This document shows positions 46,988 through 57,533 of a stretch of 64,000 bases of DNA, in pieces. The stretch covers positions 54,583 to 118,582 of the forward strand of contig WGMQ01000011.1 in assembly GCA_016125005.1 (NCBI GenBank), written 5' to 3'. The notes beneath the pieces were generated by a model. It had not been told where the DNA came from, made no database searches, and saw only the letters and a list, made by a program, of their open reading frames with translations. How positions within the stretch are numbered: the stretch's first letter is position 1; each line of letters begins with the position of its first letter. Made by a program: the position numbers and the translations under genes. The stretch is from a bacterium. GTDB taxonomy: Bacteria; Sumerlaeota; Sumerlaeia; SLMS01.

Positions 46988-47128
46988 TCTGACATTTGCA
47001 TCCCGTTTCAGCCGCCTTGCGAGCAAATGTCAGAGTCTCGAAGACCACCAGCCGATCAATGAATCCAGTGGAATTTTCGGATTTGGCATTTGAGCGATGG
47101 GGCTGCGGCAAGCCGAACTCAAATGTCA
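46988..47128. repeat. Four CAAATGTCA-like elements forming two inverted-repeat pairs between kdpC and kdpD
   Basis: TCTGACATTTGC (46988-46999)/GCAAATGTCAGA (47023-47034), and TGGCATTTGAG (near 47084-47094)/CTCAAATGTCA (47118-47128). Confidence 0.7.
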
Positions 47129-47139
47129 AATTCACGCCA

Positions 47140-47721
47140 CTAGCGCGGTGTCCGCCCGAAGCGCTCGTCGAGCGCGAGGTTGAGGGCCAGCACGTTGACG
47201 CGCCGCTCGCCGAGGAGGCCGAAGGTTCGGCCTTCGACTGCCATCTCGACGACCCTGCGCACGGCCGCCGGATCGATGCCGCGGGCCATGGCTACCCGGT
47301 CAACCTGGATCAGCGCTGCCTCGGGCGAGATGTGCGGATCGAGGCCGGAACCGGAAGCGGTGACGAGATCGACCGGTACACGGGCGCCTCCATTCTCGGC
47401 GCTGACGCGGCCCGCGTCCGCCGTCACGCGCTCGATCAGCGCCCTGGAGGTCGGCCCGAGATTGCTGCCGCCGGTCGAGGACGCATCGTAGCCGTCGCTC
47501 CCTGCCGCAGAGGGGCGGCCGTGGAAATAGGTCGCGCCGGTGAAGGATTGGCCGACGAGCGTCGACCCGATGACGGCGCCGTTCCGCTCGATCAGGCTGC
47601 CGTTGGCTTGCGCCGGAAACAGCGCCTGCGCCGCACCGGTCATCGCCAGGGGATAGGCGAAGCCGGTCAGCACGGTAAAGAGCGCGATCATCGCGACGGC
47701 GGGTCTGAGTTCGGAAAGCAT
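47140..47721 (-). CDS. kdpC: K+-transporting ATPase subunit C
   Basis: [51 protein letters not shown]. Confidence 0.95.
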   Translation of the reverse strand: MLSELRPAVAMIALFTVLTGFAYPLAMTGAAQALFPAQANGSLIERNGAVIGSTLVGQSFTGATYFHGRPSAAGSDGYDASSTGGSNLGPTSRALIERVTADAGRVSAENGGARVPVDLVTASGSGLDPHISPEAALIQVDRVAMARGIDPAAVRRVVEMAVEGRTFGLLGERRVNVLALNLALDERFGRTPR

Positions 47722-47730
47722 GGGATCACC

Positions 47731-49767
47731 TCACACGATGCCGGCGGCGTTGACAATCATGTCGATCGCCTTGATGCCGATGAAGGGGACGATCAGGCCG
47801 CCAAGGCCGTAGATCAGGAGATTGCGGCGCAACAGGCTCGCCGCTGTCGCGGGCTTGTACGCCACGCCGCGCAGCGCCAGCGGGATCAGCGCGATGATGA
47901 TCAGCGCGTTGAAGATCACCGCCGACAGGATCGCGCTGCCGGGGCTGGCGAGCCGCATGATGTTGAGCGCGTCGAGAGCCGGATAGGCCGCCACGAACAG
48001 GGCCGGAAGGATCGCAAAATATTTCGCCACGTCGTTGGCGATCGAGAAGGTCGTCAGCGAGCCGCGGGAAATCAGGAGCTGCTTGCCGACGAGCACGATC
48101 TCGATCAGCTTCGTCGGGTCCGAGTCGAGGTCGATGAGGTTGCCGGCTTCCCTGGCCGCCGGCGTACCGGTGTTCATGGCAACGCCCACATCGGCCTGCG
48201 CCAGCGCGGGCGCGTCGTTCGATCCGTCCCCGCACATGGCGACGAGCTTTCCCTCGGCCTGTTCCTTGCGGATCAACTCCAGTTTTCGTTCCGGCGTCGC
48301 CTCGGCGAGGAAATCATCGACCCCGGCCTCGGCTGCGATTGCAGCTGCAGTCAACGGGTTGTCGCCGGTGATCATCACCGTGCGCACCCCCATCCGGCGC
48401 AGTTCCGCGAAGCGCTCGCGAATGCCGGGCTTCACGATGTCCTTGAGATGGACCACGCCCAGCACCTGCTTGTCGCGGGCGACGAGAAGCGGGGTGCCGC
48501 CCGACTTGGCGATGCGCTCGACGATGGCGCGCAACTCCGGCGTGCCCGGCATGCCGCACCAGGAGAGGATCGAGTCGGACGCGCCCTTGCGAAGCTGCGT
48601 CCCGTCCGTGAGGTCCGCGCCCGACACGCGGGTGTTTGCGGAAAACGCGATCGCCTTCGCCACCTTGTCGGTGCCGGCGGGCACGCGGCCGATCTGCCGG
48701 CGCGCGAAGTCGACGATGGAGCGGCCCTCCGGCGTCTCGTCGGAGAGAGAGGCGAGAAGCGATGCCTCGGCAAGTTCCCGGGCGCTGACGCCAGGCAGCG
48801 GCTCGAAAGCGTCCGCCATTCGGGCACCGAAGGTGATCGTGCCGGTCTTGTCCAGAAGCAGAACGTCGACGTCGCCGGCGGCTTCCACGGCGCGACCGGA
48901 CTTGGCGATCACATTTGCCTTCACCAGCCTGTCCATGCCGGCGATGCCGATCGCCGAGAGGAGCCCGCCGATCGTCGTGGGGATCAACGTCACCAGCAGC
49001 GCGACGAGGAACACGACGGGGATCTGCGTGCCGGAATAGGCGGTGAAGGGCCGCAGCGTGACGACGACGATCAGGAAGATGATCGTCATGCCCGTGAGCA
49101 GGATGTTGAGCGCGATCTCGTTCGGGGTTTTCTGGCGCTCGGCGCCCTCGACCATCGCGATCATGCGGTCGAGGAAGCTCTCTCCCGGCTTCGCCGTGAT
49201 GCGTATCCTGATCCAGTCGGAGACCACCCGCGTGCCGCCGGTGACTGCAGACCGGTCTCCGCCGGCCTCGCGGATCACCGGCGCGGATTCGCCCGTGATC
49301 GCGCTCTCGTCCACCGAGGCAATGCCCTCGACGATCTCGCCGTCGGCGGGCACGATGTCGTTGACCTCGACCAGCACCAGGTCGCCCGGCTTCAGTCCGC
49401 TACTTGAAACAACCTCGTGGCTCGTCGCGCCGGGGCTGGCGAGCCTCTTGGCCGGCGTCTCGGTCTGCGTGGCGCGCAGGCTGTCAGCGCGGGCCCTGCC
49501 GCGGCCTTCCGCAACGGCCTCGGCAAAATTCGCGAAATAGACCGTGAACCAGAGCCAGGCTGCGATCTGCCCGGTCAGGGCGAGGTCTTGGCCGCTCGTG
49601 ACGAGATCGCGCAGGAAGATGAGCGTGGACAGGGCCGCGACGATCTCGGTGACGAACATCACCGGGTTCTTCGCCATGATCCTGGGGTCGAGCTTGGCGA
49701 AGGCGGCCCTGAACGCGGGTCGGGTTACCCGCCAGTCGAAAAGGGAAGTGTCTTGTTGCTTGCGCAT
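47731..49767 (-). CDS. kdpB: K+-transporting ATPase subunit B (P-type)
   Basis: [18 protein letters not shown] phosphorylation motif, [52 protein letters not shown]. Confidence 0.97.
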   Translation of the reverse strand: MRKQQDTSLFDWRVTRPAFRAAFAKLDPRIMAKNPVMFVTEIVAALSTLIFLRDLVTSGQDLALTGQIAAWLWFTVYFANFAEAVAEGRGRARADSLRATQTETPAKRLASPGATSHEVVSSSGLKPGDLVLVEVNDIVPADGEIVEGIASVDESAITGESAPVIREAGGDRSAVTGGTRVVSDWIRIRITAKPGESFLDRMIAMVEGAERQKTPNEIALNILLTGMTIIFLIVVVTLRPFTAYSGTQIPVVFLVALLVTLIPTTIGGLLSAIGIAGMDRLVKANVIAKSGRAVEAAGDVDVLLLDKTGTITFGARMADAFEPLPGVSARELAEASLLASLSDETPEGRSIVDFARRQIGRVPAGTDKVAKAIAFSANTRVSGADLTDGTQLRKGASDSILSWCGMPGTPELRAIVERIAKSGGTPLLVARDKQVLGVVHLKDIVKPGIRERFAELRRMGVRTVMITGDNPLTAAAIAAEAGVDDFLAEATPERKLELIRKEQAEGKLVAMCGDGSNDAPALAQADVGVAMNTGTPAAREAGNLIDLDSDPTKLIEIVLVGKQLLISRGSLTTFSIANDVAKYFAILPALFVAAYPALDALNIMRLASPGSAILSAVIFNALIIIALIPLALRGVAYKPATAASLLRRNLLIYGLGGLIVPFIGIKAIDMIVNAAGIV

Positions 49768-49792
49768 GGGGATCTCCCGGAAGGCTTCTTGA

Positions 49793-51499
49793 TCAGAAGG
49801 TTTGCCCGGCCAGCATCGAGACGTGCTCGGCGATCGGCCCCAGCGCCAGGGCCGGGAAGAAAGTGAGCCCGCCGAGGATGAGGATCACGGCGACCAGGAG
49901 CGTGACGAAGAGCGGGCCGTGGGTCGGGAAAGTGCCACTGGACGCAGGCGCCGACTTCTTGGCGGCCAGCGAGCCTGCGACAGCGAGCATCGGCACGATA
50001 TAGACGAAGCGCCCGAGCAGCATCGCGATGCCCTGCATCGTGTTGTGATAGGGCACGTTGGCGCCGAAGCCGGCGAAGGCCGAGCCGTTGTTCCCGGTCG
50101 CCGAGGAATAGGCGTACAGAATCTCCGACAGACCGTGCGGGCCGGCGTCCTGGACCGAGGCCAGCGCGATCGGGAGAACCGCCGCAAGCGCGCCGAGACC
50201 CAGCACGCCTACCGGCATGACGAGGAACGCGATCACGGAGAGCTTGACCTCGCGCGCCTCAATCTTCTTGCCGAGATATTCCGGCGTGCGGCCCACCATG
50301 AGCCCGGCGAGGAACACCGTCAGCACCACGAAGGACAGCATGCCGTAGAAACCGGAACCGACGCCGCCGAAAACGACCTCGCCGACCTGCATCAGGAGCA
50401 TCGGGGCGAGCGCGCCGAGCGGCGTGAACGAGTCGTGCATGGAATTGACCGAGCCGTTCGAGGCCGCGGTCGTGGCGATGGCCCAGAGCGCGGAATTGCC
50501 GACGCCGAAGCGGACCTCCTTGCCTTCCATGTTGCCTGCCGGCTGTTCGACGGGAAGCCGCGCGAATGCCGGATTGCCTCCAACCTCGGAGCCGTAGGTC
50601 AGTGCCAGCGCGCCGAGGAAAAGGATGCCCATTGCCGCGAAGATCGCGACGCCCTGACGCATGTCGCGAACCATGCGGCCGAACATTGAGCAGAAGGCGG
50701 CCGGGATCAGCAGGATGGCGACCATCTCGGCGAAGTTGGAAAGCGGCGTCGGGTTCTCGTAGGGCACCGACGAGTTGGCGTTCCAGAAGCCGCCGCCATT
50801 CGTTCCGAGCTGCTTGATCGCGATCTGCGAGGCGGCCGGACCCTGCGCGATTACCTGCTGCGCGCCTTCCACCGTCGTTGCCGTCACCGACGCCAGGAAG
50901 TTCTGCGGCACGCCCTGCCAGACGAGGAAGAGCGTCATGAGTATGGAGAGCGGGAGCAGCACGTAGAGGATGCTGCGGGTCAGGTCGACCCAGAAATTGC
51001 CGATCGCCTTCTGCTCGCGGGCGAAGAAGCCGCGGATGATTGCCGCGCAGACCGCCATGCCGACGCCTGCCGAGACGAAGTTCTGAACTGCAAGCCCCGC
51101 CATCTGGCTGAAATACGACATGGTCGTCTCGCCGCCATATGCCTGCCAGTTGGTGTTGGTGACGAAGGAGACCGCCGTGTTGAAGGCAAGGTCCGGAGCG
51201 AGCGGCCCGAAGCCTTGCGGATTGAGCGGCAGCAGATGCTGAAGACGCAGCGTCGCGTAGAGGAACCCGAAGGATCCGAGGCTGAAGGCAAGCACGCAAA
51301 GCGAATACCGCGTCCAGTGCTGGCCGTGGTCGGCCCTGCTGCCTGCGAGCGCATGGATGGCGCGCTCGACTGGAGCGAGCACCGGCGACGCGAAGGTAGC
51401 GCCGCCTTCGTAGACCCGCGCGAGATAGAGCCCGAGCGGCCAGGCGAGCCCGGTCACGACCGCGGCATAGACGATGAACTGGAGGATGTCGGGTGCCAT
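49793..51499 (-). CDS. kdpA: K+-transporting ATPase subunit A
   Basis: [47 protein letters not shown]. Confidence 0.97.
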   Translation of the reverse strand: MAPDILQFIVYAAVVTGLAWPLGLYLARVYEGGATFASPVLAPVERAIHALAGSRADHGQHWTRYSLCVLAFSLGSFGFLYATLRLQHLLPLNPQGFGPLAPDLAFNTAVSFVTNTNWQAYGGETTMSYFSQMAGLAVQNFVSAGVGMAVCAAIIRGFFAREQKAIGNFWVDLTRSILYVLLPLSILMTLFLVWQGVPQNFLASVTATTVEGAQQVIAQGPAASQIAIKQLGTNGGGFWNANSSVPYENPTPLSNFAEMVAILLIPAAFCSMFGRMVRDMRQGVAIFAAMGILFLGALALTYGSEVGGNPAFARLPVEQPAGNMEGKEVRFGVGNSALWAIATTAASNGSVNSMHDSFTPLGALAPMLLMQVGEVVFGGVGSGFYGMLSFVVLTVFLAGLMVGRTPEYLGKKIEAREVKLSVIAFLVMPVGVLGLGALAAVLPIALASVQDAGPHGLSEILYAYSSATGNNGSAFAGFGANVPYHNTMQGIAMLLGRFVYIVPMLAVAGSLAAKKSAPASSGTFPTHGPLFVTLLVAVILILGGLTFFPALALGPIAEHVSMLAGQTF

Positions 51500-51520
51500 G
51501 AGCGATGTCCTTGCCGCGCC

Positions 51521-51607
51521 TCAGAACCGTTCCGGCCGGGCGAGCGCGTAGAGCAGATAGACGAAGAGAAGGACGGCAACGCCGCCTGCGATGAGGTCGA
51601 ACGCCAT
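51521..51607 (-). CDS. kdpF: KdpF small subunit (28 aa)
   Basis: Translates MAFDLIAGGVAVLLFVYLLYALARPERF*, immediately upstream of kdpA. Confidence 0.88.
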   Translation of the reverse strand: MAFDLIAGGVAVLLFVYLLYALARPERF

Positions 51608-51615
51608 GGCGCGCC

Positions 51616-51699
51616 TCAAATTCGTTCGAGCAGGCGAACGGATGCCGCCGCGCCGAGGAAGAAGCCGGCGGCAAGGGCGATATAGAGAAGGTCGAGCAT
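51616..51699 (-). CDS. 27-aa single-TM micro-ORF upstream of kdpF
   Basis: Translates MLDLLYIALAAGFFLGAAASVRLLERI*, 8 bp from kdpF start. Confidence 0.6.
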   Translation of the reverse strand: MLDLLYIALAAGFFLGAAASVRLLERI

Positions 51700-51988
51700 G
51701 GGACGCTCCGTCGTTTCGGGAACGTCCTGTCTATGGCCGCGCGGCATCAACGCGCGATGTGCGATCGCCGCGTCCGGCGTAAACGGCGAGTAAACAAGGC
51801 CCGCAGCCCGCACCGAGGCATGGGCACCGAGGCATGGGCGCGGCATCGGCCGATCGTCGTCTCCCCGGTCCGCCGGGGCGGACATGCGATTGACGCCGGG
51901 TTGCGCGCCCGGGCCTAAGTCAAGGTCGGTCAGGGTCGGCAGCCATTCTCCGATATCGTGAAGCGGGCCTCGGCCGGCCGGGGCGAAT

Positions 51989-52714
51989 TCAGCGACCCGT
52001 CCGCTTGCGCCAGGCCTCGTATTTCGCGAGATTCTCGTCCCTGGTGCAGGGATAGAGGCCGATGATGGGCGTGCCTGCCCGCACCTCTTCCAGCACGAAG
52101 TCCTCGAAGCTCTCCATTCCGGCGCAGGCTTCGGCGATCTCGTCCGCCAGATGCGCCGGGATCACCATGACCCCGTCCCCATCTCCCACGATCACGTCTC
52201 CGGGGAACACCGCCACGTCGCCGCAACCGATCGGCACGTTGATGTCGACGGCTTCGTGCTTGGTCAGGTTGGTAGGCGCTGACGGGCCGGCGCAATAGGC
52301 CGGCATGTCGAGCGCGCCGATGCTCTCGGCATCGCGGAAACCGCCATCCGAGACCACGCCGGCGCAGCCGCGCACCGCCATGCGGGTGATGAGTATCGAG
52401 CCCGCCGTCGCCGCCGACGCATCCTTGCGCCCATCCATCACCAGAACCTGGCCCGGCGGGCAGGTTTCGACGGCGACCCGCTGCGGGTGCCCCGGATCGC
52501 GGAACACATCCAGCGTGTTGCGATCCTCGCGCGCCGGGATGTAGCGCAGCGTGAACGCAAGTCCCACCATGTTTTCCGCCTTGCGGGAAACCGGCCGCAC
52601 GCCCTGGATGAACTGGTTTCGCAGCCCGCGCTTGAACAACTGCGTGGCGATCGACGCCGTGGAAGTGCGCTTCAGCCTTGCGAGGGTAGCGTCGGAGAGA
52701 GCGGGGTCGGACAT
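51989..52714 (-). CDS. RraA-like / HMG aldolase family protein
   Basis: VMDGRKDASAATAGSILITRMAVRGCAGVVSDGGFRDAESI, VFPGDVIVGDGDGVMVIPAHLADEIAEA. Confidence 0.88.
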   Translation of the reverse strand: MSDPALSDATLARLKRTSTASIATQLFKRGLRNQFIQGVRPVSRKAENMVGLAFTLRYIPAREDRNTLDVFRDPGHPQRVAVETCPPGQVLVMDGRKDASAATAGSILITRMAVRGCAGVVSDGGFRDAESIGALDMPAYCAGPSAPTNLTKHEAVDINVPIGCGDVAVFPGDVIVGDGDGVMVIPAHLADEIAEACAGMESFEDFVLEEVRAGTPIIGLYPCTRDENLAKYEAWRKRTGR

Positions 52715-52723
52715 GGGAGCCTT

Positions 52724-54457
52724 TCAGAAAATATCGGGTTCGCCGGCGGCGCGACCGAAATCAGATTGCAGGAAATCGAAATCGCAGCCCTGGTCGGCCT
52801 GCGTTACGTGACGGGCATAGATCCAGCCCCAGCCACGCTGAAACCGGGGCTCCGGCGCCTTGAGGAGGCTTCGGCGCGCGTCCAGTTCTTCATCGGACAC
52901 CAGCATGTCGAGCCGCCGGTTCGGCAGGTCGAGCCGCACGATGTCGCCGTTCTTCAACAGCGCCAGCGGACCGCCGACATGGGATTCCGGGCTGACATGC
53001 AGCACGCAGGCCCCGTAGGAGGTGCCGGACATGCGCGCGTCGGAAATGCGAAGCATGTCCCGGTGGCCCTGCTTGATGAGCGCCTTGGGGATCGGAAGCA
53101 TGCCCCATTCCGGAAAGCCGGGACCGCCTTGCGGTCCTGCATTGCGCAATACCATGACGTGGTCGGGCGTTATTTCGAGCGTCTCGTCGTCCACTGCCTT
53201 CTTCATCTGCGGATAGCTGTCGAAGACGAGCGCCGGGCCTTCATGCACATGGAATTTCGGATCGCAGGCCGCCGGTTTCATCACCGCGCCGGAGGGACAG
53301 AGATTGCCCTTTAGAACGGCGAGCGAACCCTCGTGATAGACCGGGTTCGACAGCGGGCGGATCACATCGGCGTTGTAGACGACCGCGCCATCGAGATTTT
53401 CGCCCAGGGTCCTGCCGGTCACGGTCATGCAGGAAGTGTCGAGGCGATCCTCGATCTGCTTCATCAGCGCCCGCAGGCCCCCTGCATAATAGAAGTCCTC
53501 CATCAGATAATCCTTGCCGGAGGGGCGGACATTGGCGAGCAGCGGCGTCAGGCGGCCCAATGCGTCGAGTTCGTCCAGTTGCATGGGCACGCCGGCGCGG
53601 CGCGCCATCGCGATCAGATGCACGACGGCATTCGTGGAGCATCCTGTCGCCATCGCCACGATGGCGGCGTTGCGGCATGCGCCGGGAGTGATGATCCGGT
53701 CTGGAGTCTGACCCTCCCACCCCCTCTCGACGATGCGCCGGCCGCAGGTCGCGGACATGCGCTGGTGGTTGCTGTCGACGGCGGGAATGGACGAGGCGCC
53801 GGGCAGGGTCAGCCCCATGGCGTCGGCAATCGCCGTCATGGTGGAGGCGGTGCCCATCGTCATGCAGGTGCCGGCGGACCGGGCGATGCCGCCCTGCACG
53901 CCAAGCCACTCCGCGTCGGAGATGTTTCCTGCGCGCCTTTCGTCCCAGTACTTCCAGGCGTCCGACCCCGAGCCGAGAATATTGCCCGCGTAATTGCCGC
54001 GCAGCATCGGGCCGGCGGGCAGGTAGATCATCGGGACACCGGCGCTGATCGCTCCCATGACGAGCCCCGGCGTGGTCTTGTCGCACCCGCCCATCAGCAC
54101 GACGCCGTCCAGCGGGTGCGAGCGGATCATTTCTTCCGTCTCCATCGCCAGCATGTTGCGATAGAGCATGGAGGTCGGCTTGATGTTGCTCTCGTCGAGC
54201 GACAATGCGGGCATCTCCACCGCGAAGCCGCCGGCCTGGGCCACGCCGCGCTTCACATCCGCCACCCGGTCGCGGAAATGGCTGTGGCAGGTGTTGAGTT
54301 CCGACCAGGTGTTCAGCACGCCGATCATCGGCTTGTCGCGAAACTCGTCCTCGGAATAGCCGAGCTGCATCATGCGGCTGCGATGGCCGAAGCTGCGAAG
54401 GTCGTCGGGTGCGAACCAGCGGGCGGAGCGCAAATCCTTGGGTGTCTTGCGTTTCAT
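52724..54457 (-). CDS. IlvD/Edd family dehydratase (sugar-acid dehydratase-like)
   Basis: PMIGVLNTWSELNTCHSHFRDRVADVKRGVAQAGGFAVEMPALSL, LMGGCDKTTPGLVMGA, GTCMTMGTASTMTAIADAMGL; start MKRKTPKDLRSARWF. Confidence 0.92.
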   Translation of the reverse strand: MKRKTPKDLRSARWFAPDDLRSFGHRSRMMQLGYSEDEFRDKPMIGVLNTWSELNTCHSHFRDRVADVKRGVAQAGGFAVEMPALSLDESNIKPTSMLYRNMLAMETEEMIRSHPLDGVVLMGGCDKTTPGLVMGAISAGVPMIYLPAGPMLRGNYAGNILGSGSDAWKYWDERRAGNISDAEWLGVQGGIARSAGTCMTMGTASTMTAIADAMGLTLPGASSIPAVDSNHQRMSATCGRRIVERGWEGQTPDRIITPGACRNAAIVAMATGCSTNAVVHLIAMARRAGVPMQLDELDALGRLTPLLANVRPSGKDYLMEDFYYAGGLRALMKQIEDRLDTSCMTVTGRTLGENLDGAVVYNADVIRPLSNPVYHEGSLAVLKGNLCPSGAVMKPAACDPKFHVHEGPALVFDSYPQMKKAVDDETLEITPDHVMVLRNAGPQGGPGFPEWGMLPIPKALIKQGHRDMLRISDARMSGTSYGACVLHVSPESHVGGPLALLKNGDIVRLDLPNRRLDMLVSDEELDARRSLLKAPEPRFQRGWGWIYARHVTQADQGCDFDFLQSDFGRAAGEPDIF

Positions 54458-54485
54458 GCTCTCAATCCGATCAACGCGCCAGATG

Positions 54486-55994
54486 TCACTTGGAGACCGC
54501 GGCGGCGGCGTTCGCACGCCAGGTTTTCCATCCCGCCTTCGCATAGGGCCAGACAATCGTCAGCAATGCCGTGGCCAGCAAGAGGCCTGAGATTGGCCGG
54601 GTAAAGAAGGGCCAGACGCCGTCATTGGTATAGGTGAAGCCCTTGCGCAGGTTCGACTCCAGCATCGGGCCCAGAATGAAGGCGAGCAGGAACGGGCTGA
54701 CGGGAAGCCGCGCCCAGTCCATCGCCAGTCCGATTGCCGCAAAGCCCAGCAATATGATGAAGTTGAACTCCGTGCCCGCTCCGACAAAGACGCCGACGAA
54801 GCAAAGCACCACGATCGCCGGATACAGATAGTGGTAGGGAATACGCAGGATCGCCGGGAACAGGCGCATCCCGAAGAACTGGACAAACAGGATCATGACT
54901 GCGGAAATGAGTGCGGTCAGGAAGAGCGCGTAGACGATATCGGGATTGTTCGTGAAGAGGAGCGGCCCTGCCTGGATGCCGTGTATCATCAGGCCGCCCA
55001 GCAGAATGGCGGTCGTCCCGTCTCCTGGGATGCCCAGCGCCACCATGGGAATCAGCGAGCCGCCGACCGAGGCGTTGTTCGCCGTTTCCGACGCAAAGAC
55101 GCCGTCGATGCAGCCTTTGCCAAATTTCTCGGGATGTTTCGAACTGTTCTTCGCATAGGCATAGGCCACCATGTTGGACAGGCCTGCCCCCATCCCCGGC
55201 AGGAAGCCGATCCACAGGCCTATGGTGAACGAGCGCAGCATGTTGAACGCGTTGCTCGTGAAATCCTTCAGCGACACGCCGAAGCCCTGGATGCTGGATG
55301 TGTCGACCCTGGGGACCGGCTTGCTGCCGCGGGCGAATTCGGTGACCACCTGCTTGATGGCGAAAAGGCCGAGCATCAGCGCGATCAGGTCGATGCCGCT
55401 CGACAAATATAGGCTGCCAAAGGTGAATCGAGGATAGCCGTCGATCGGGGCAAATCCGACAGTGCTGAGCAGCAGTCCGAACGCCGCCGCGGCGAGGCCA
55501 TGAAAGACGCTTTCGCGGGACAGTGCCGCCACAAGCGATATGGCGCAGAAGCCCAGCGAGAAATACTCCCACGGTCCCAGTTTCAACGCGAGGTCGGCAA
55601 GGGCTCGGCTGAGGAACATCGCGATGACGATCGAGAACACCGTTCCGATGAAGGAGGCGACGATCGCGGCGCCCAGGGCCCGGACCGCTTCGCCGTTCTT
55701 CGTCATCGGATACCCGTCGAAGGTGGTCGCGATGGCGGAAGGCGAGCCGGGTATGCCGAGCAGGATCGAGCCGATCATGGCGCCGGACGTGCCGCCGACC
55801 CAGATCGCGATCAGCATGGCGAGGCCGACATGCGGATCCATGCCGAAGCTGAGCGGCAGCAGCAGGGCGACGCCGAGCCCGCCGCTCAGGCCGGGAATGG
55901 CTCCCAGGATGATGCCCACGACGCTGGCGACAAAGATGATCAGCAGTGTGGTCGGGGCAAGCAGATCGGTAAAACTCGTGAGGATGATGTCCAT
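54486..55994 (-). CDS. Tripartite tricarboxylate transporter permease, TctA family
   Basis: GIILGAIPGLSGGLGVALLLPLSFGMDPHVGLAMLIAIWVGGTSGAMIGSILLGIPGSPSAIATTFDGYPM. Confidence 0.95.
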   Translation of the reverse strand: MDIILTSFTDLLAPTTLLIIFVASVVGIILGAIPGLSGGLGVALLLPLSFGMDPHVGLAMLIAIWVGGTSGAMIGSILLGIPGSPSAIATTFDGYPMTKNGEAVRALGAAIVASFIGTVFSIVIAMFLSRALADLALKLGPWEYFSLGFCAISLVAALSRESVFHGLAAAAFGLLLSTVGFAPIDGYPRFTFGSLYLSSGIDLIALMLGLFAIKQVVTEFARGSKPVPRVDTSSIQGFGVSLKDFTSNAFNMLRSFTIGLWIGFLPGMGAGLSNMVAYAYAKNSSKHPEKFGKGCIDGVFASETANNASVGGSLIPMVALGIPGDGTTAILLGGLMIHGIQAGPLLFTNNPDIVYALFLTALISAVMILFVQFFGMRLFPAILRIPYHYLYPAIVVLCFVGVFVGAGTEFNFIILLGFAAIGLAMDWARLPVSPFLLAFILGPMLESNLRKGFTYTNDGVWPFFTRPISGLLLATALLTIVWPYAKAGWKTWRANAAAAVSK

Positions 55995-56002
55995 GACCGC
56001 TC

Positions 56003-56467
56003 TCAGAAAAGGAGGCCTTCAGGCAGGTACGAGCGCAAGAACCAGACGAACAGCAGGTAAAGCGCGCCATAGGTGAGGAGCGCGTAGATCGCGCCGCGCC
56101 ACAGCGAGAACTTCCGTCGTCCCGCGATCGCCGCATAGAAAACGAATGTCATGGTCGGCGTGGCGAGGTGGAAGCCGACGAGCCACAGGGCAATTCCGTA
56201 CAGCGCGAAGACGCCCATCAGGATGGCGCTGCGCGCCCAATCTCCCGGGCTCATGAAGCCCTCTGCCTGCGAGGCGACCCCGGCCCGGCGAAAACCGGTC
56301 GCCATGATGCCGCAGCCGCAAAGGACCAGCATCGCACAGGCAAAATACGGAAACAGATGCGGGCCGGGATCGTCGGTGAAGGTCGAGGACGGCACCTGCG
56401 CCGTCAGCAATGCCCCGGCGACGCCCACCAGAATTGTGAACGCGCCAAGAAAAATGTCTCTGGTCAT
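56003..56467 (-). CDS. Tripartite tricarboxylate transporter TctB family protein
   Basis: Four-TM small subunit between TctA and substrate-binding protein genes; start MTRDIFLGAFTILVG. Confidence 0.85.
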   Translation of the reverse strand: MTRDIFLGAFTILVGVAGALLTAQVPSSTFTDDPGPHLFPYFACAMLVLCGCGIMATGFRRAGVASQAEGFMSPGDWARSAILMGVFALYGIALWLVGFHLATPTMTFVFYAAIAGRRKFSLWRGAIYALLTYGALYLLFVWFLRSYLPEGLLF

Positions 56468-56538
56468 GGCAGGGTCCCTTGTCCGAACAGAATCGCGCCG
56501 CGGGTGATCCCTTTGCGGAAGCACCCGCTTCTACGGCG

Positions 56539-57501
56539 TTATTTTGCCGCAATACCCAGCTTTTCGGCCAGTTGGGCGATGCGCTCGTCTTCCTCGTCGA
56601 CATAGGCGCGGGTCTCCCCGACAGTCCGGTAGACATACGAACTGGACATCTTCTTCAGGCTTTCCCGCATTGCCGGATCATCGGCCATGCCGCGCGTCGC
56701 CTCATTGATTACCTCCACTGTGGCAACGTCCATGCCCGCAGGGCCGAACACGATGAGCGGCGTCTGCCAGGACAGCTTCACTCCCTGGTCGAGCGCCGGT
56801 TTGAAATCGGGAAAATCCGGATTGGGCTCGGGGTCCGTGAGCGCCAGGACCTTCATCTTGTGTTCGGCAACGAACTGCTCGGCCGAGCGTGCGCCCAGAT
56901 TGCCCATGTCGATGTGTCCGCCCTGGATGGCGGCTACCTTGTCGACTTCGGCGCTGGCCTCGACCATCTTGAGCTTGACGTTTTCCGCCTGCTCGATGAG
57001 CCCGGCCATGAAATGCGTCGTGCCGCCCAGCGACACGCCAACCGTCAGCTTGCCGGGATTGGCCCGCGCATCCTCGACAAAGTCCCTGAGGGTGTTCCAG
57101 GGCGCATCGGGCGCGACCGCATAGACTTGGGAAGGATAGATCTGTCCCATGGCGATCGGGGTGAAATCCGACATCGGATGCGGGTAGCGCCCGGTATGGG
57201 CGTGAATCATGATGCTGGTGTGCATGAACAGCAGCGTCTGGCCGTCGGGCCTGGCGGTGCGCACCATCTCGTAGCCGACCGTGCCGCCGCCGCCAGGCTG
57301 GTTGATCACCGCGACCGATGCGCCGGTCTTGCGTTGCAGATAGTCGGCGAAGATGCGTCCCATCACATCGGTGCCGCCGCCGGCCTTGGAGGGAACGACC
57401 AGCTTGATCGTGCCCCTGGGCCAGTTGGCGTCCGCCAGTGCGGGCGCGCCCAGCCCGATGCAGGCCATCGCGGCGAGCGCCAGAATGCTTCCAAGTCTCA
57501 T
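56539..57501 (-). CDS. Tripartite tricarboxylate transporter substrate-binding protein (TctC/Bug family)
   Basis: Signal peptide then NWPRGTIKLVVPSKAGGGTDVMGRIFADYLQRKTGASVAVINQPGGGGTVG. Confidence 0.93.
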   Translation of the reverse strand: MRLGSILALAAMACIGLGAPALADANWPRGTIKLVVPSKAGGGTDVMGRIFADYLQRKTGASVAVINQPGGGGTVGYEMVRTARPDGQTLLFMHTSIMIHAHTGRYPHPMSDFTPIAMGQIYPSQVYAVAPDAPWNTLRDFVEDARANPGKLTVGVSLGGTTHFMAGLIEQAENVKLKMVEASAEVDKVAAIQGGHIDMGNLGARSAEQFVAEHKMKVLALTDPEPNPDFPDFKPALDQGVKLSWQTPLIVFGPAGMDVATVEVINEATRGMADDPAMRESLKKMSSSYVYRTVGETRAYVDEEDERIAQLAEKLGIAAK

Positions 57502-57533
57502 GATATTTCCCCTCCCTGTGGGTCGTCAGGCCT

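Noticed and set aside
44381-47062. 893-aa plus-strand ORF opposite kdpD
   Set aside because: Composition (H/R/D/G-rich, no recognisable motifs) fits an antisense shadow of KdpD, which has unequivocal domain motifs on the minus strand.
46996-49407. 803-aa plus-strand ORF opposite kdpC/kdpB
   Set aside because: Antisense shadow ORF; KdpB and KdpC on the minus strand are unambiguous.
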